Of a stretch of 64,000 nucleotides of DNA, positions 63,095 through 64,000 are shown piece by piece. This DNA is from Amycolatopsis thermoflava N1165. GTDB lineage: Bacteria; Actinomycetota; Actinomycetes; Mycobacteriales; Pseudonocardiaceae. Every line of letters starts with the position of its first letter. Position 1 is the stretch's first letter. Below the pieces are notes generated by a model, which made no database searches, was not told the DNA's origin, and saw only the letters and a program-made list of their open reading frames with translations. The stretch spans positions 2,407,731-2,471,730 of the forward strand of contig NZ_KI421511.1 in NCBI RefSeq assembly GCF_000473265.1, written 5' to 3'. Both the position numbers and the translations under genes were made by a program.

Positions 63095-64000
63095 TCAGGC
63101 GGGTTCCGGCTCCGGGCTGGCCGCCGGGAAGCGCTCTCCCTCGTCGCTGCGGACCGGGAGAACCGCGCCGCCCTCGGAGAGGTACGCGTCGAGGTTCGGG
63201 GCGTACCCGGAGACCATCGCTTGCCGCTCCACGGCGCTCGACGCCGCGTACTCGTGGGACGACGTGCCCAGCGGCCGCACGTGCCGGGGCATCAGCTTGT
63301 AGAACCCCGTGCGCGACTCGTGCGCCCGGCCGAGCGGGTCCAGTTCCGCGGCCGCGAACGCGCCCGGTTCGAAGGCCAGCCCGTGTGCCCGCGCCCGCTC
63401 GACCATCCACAGCAGACTGATGTCGGCCAGTGCCCGGTCCGGGTAGCCGCCGCCGACGTCGGAATGCACCCCGGCGAACCAGACCTGCTCGACGCGCTGC
63501 CCGATCGTGCCCGCGCGCGGCCGCCACAGCGCGGGCCGGAACGGCGGGCGGTGCTCGTCGATCGCCAGCGCGTGGTACGCCGCGTCGACGCTGGAGCTCA
63601 GCTCCGTGTCGTGGAACTGCCAGCGCCGGTTGACGAGGTTGACCAGCCGCAGCCCGGACAGCGGGATGCCGAGCGACCCGACGGTGTCCCACACGCCGAG
63701 GAACCGGATCCGCGTTTCGCGCGAGTACGACCGGCGGAACAGCTCCGCCGCGGCCGAGCGCGGATGCGTCTTCGACCCGCGGGCGCGGTAGAGCGCGTAC
63801 GCCTCGCCGATCCGGTCCTCGTGCTCGGGCCGCAGGATCCCGCAGTTGCGCACCAGGCCGGCGAGGCTGCGCGCGGTGTAGGCGCCGCGGCTGAACCCGA
63901 ACAGGAACAGCTCGTCACCCGGCTCGAAGGTCCGGACCAGGAACCGGTAGGCCTCGCGCACGTTGCGGGACAGCCCGAACCCGAACGCCCCGCCCCACAG
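63095..64000 (-). CDS. DUF2235 alpha/beta-hydrolase, 5' end outside window
   Basis: The reverse strand encodes the C-terminal 300 residues of a DUF2235 protein. The nucleophile elbow is GFSRGAYTARSLAGLV, followed by FLGVWDTVGSLGIP, RLVNLVNRRWQFHDTELS, AYHALAIDEHRPPF and VWFAGVHSDVGGGYPDRALA (Asp/His of the triad). DUF2235 proteins include phospholipase-like Tle effectors and uncharacterised hydrolases. The frame stays open to base 64000 (LWGGAFGFGLSRNVREAYRF), so the start lies beyond the window. Confidence 0.88.
   Translation of the reverse strand: MWGGAFGFGLSRNVREAYRFLVRTFEPGDELFLFGFSRGAYTARSLAGLVRNCGILRPEHEDRIGEAYALYRARGSKTHPRSAAAELFRRSYSRETRIRFLGVWDTVGSLGIPLSGLRLVNLVNRRWQFHDTELSSSVDAAYHALAIDEHRPPFRPALWRPRAGTIGQRVEQVWFAGVHSDVGGGYPDRALADISLLWMVERARAHGLAFEPGAFAAAELDPLGRAHESRTGFYKLMPRHVRPLGTSSHEYAASSAVERQAMVSGYAPNLDAYLSEGGAVLPVRSDEGERFPAASPEPEPA

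Overview
The window is very GC-rich, with strong third-position G/C bias, many GTG starts and long runs of genes joined by 4-base GTGA/ATGA stop-start overlaps. With MsiK-like, ROK, DUF6292-like, YceI and FIMAH-domain proteins this points to a filamentous actinomycete, most likely a Pseudonocardiaceae such as Amycolatopsis. The assignment is inferred from gene content; no rRNA or tRNA gene was seen.

Layout. 1-4.4 kb: sugar use (partial ROK regulator, orphan MsiK-type ABC ATPase, xylose isomerase, XylR-like ROK repressor). 4.4-7.5 kb: a three-gene signalling unit (PAS/GAF/PP2C phosphatase, B12-binding-domain protein, STAS protein). 7.7-8.15 kb: a 63-bp tandem repeat. 8.2-9.7 kb: an ECF sigma factor fused to a zinc-finger/membrane/NG-repeat tail. 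9.8-16.2 kb: 4-hydroxybenzoate hydroxylase, two poorly known genes, and metH behind an S-adenosylhomocysteine riboswitch. 16.3-29.4 kb: mixed metabolism and regulation (a decayed reductase, MDR dehydrogenase, AlkZ-like protein, crotonase-TetR-SDR group, Nudix, PLP decarboxylase, two-component system, YceI, ABC exporter, and a polyprenyl synthase that has lost its first half). 29.7-32.3 kb: an IspH-terpene synthase-secreted peptide operon. 32.3-33.95 kb: repeats around a nucleotide cyclase.

33.9-38.4 kb is a fully overlapping bioY / acyl-CoA ligase / three mini-ORFs / thiolase / bioM / bioN operon. The mini-ORFs lie in a 92-bp tandem repeat whose period equals one 96-base ORF minus one GTGA overlap. 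38.4-42 kb: AI-2E-family permease, GntR regulator, another repeat field and ACC deaminase.

42.07-55.87 kb is one minus-strand directon of about 13.8 kb, the most notable system here. A ROK regulator and an RbsA/C/B-like sugar importer lead into a Gfo/Idh/MocA oxidoreductase, an inositol-3-phosphate synthase and an ebo-type set: UbiA prenyltransferase, TIM-barrel/EboA fusion, TatD hydrolase, EboE-like protein, EboF-like phosphodiesterase and a further sugar isomerase. The sugar-phosphate cyclase slot, occupied by a dehydroquinate-synthase-like EboD in other ebo operons, appears to be filled by inositol-3-phosphate synthase. I infer a pathway that imports a sugar or cyclitol, makes an inositol-type ring, prenylates it and handles it at the membrane; the product is unknown.

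56.1-64 kb: a second ROK regulator, a Tat-exported sugar isomerase, a large secreted PQQ-type sugar dehydrogenase with PKD and FIMAH domains, a CapA-like lipoprotein, and a DUF2235 hydrolase running off the end.
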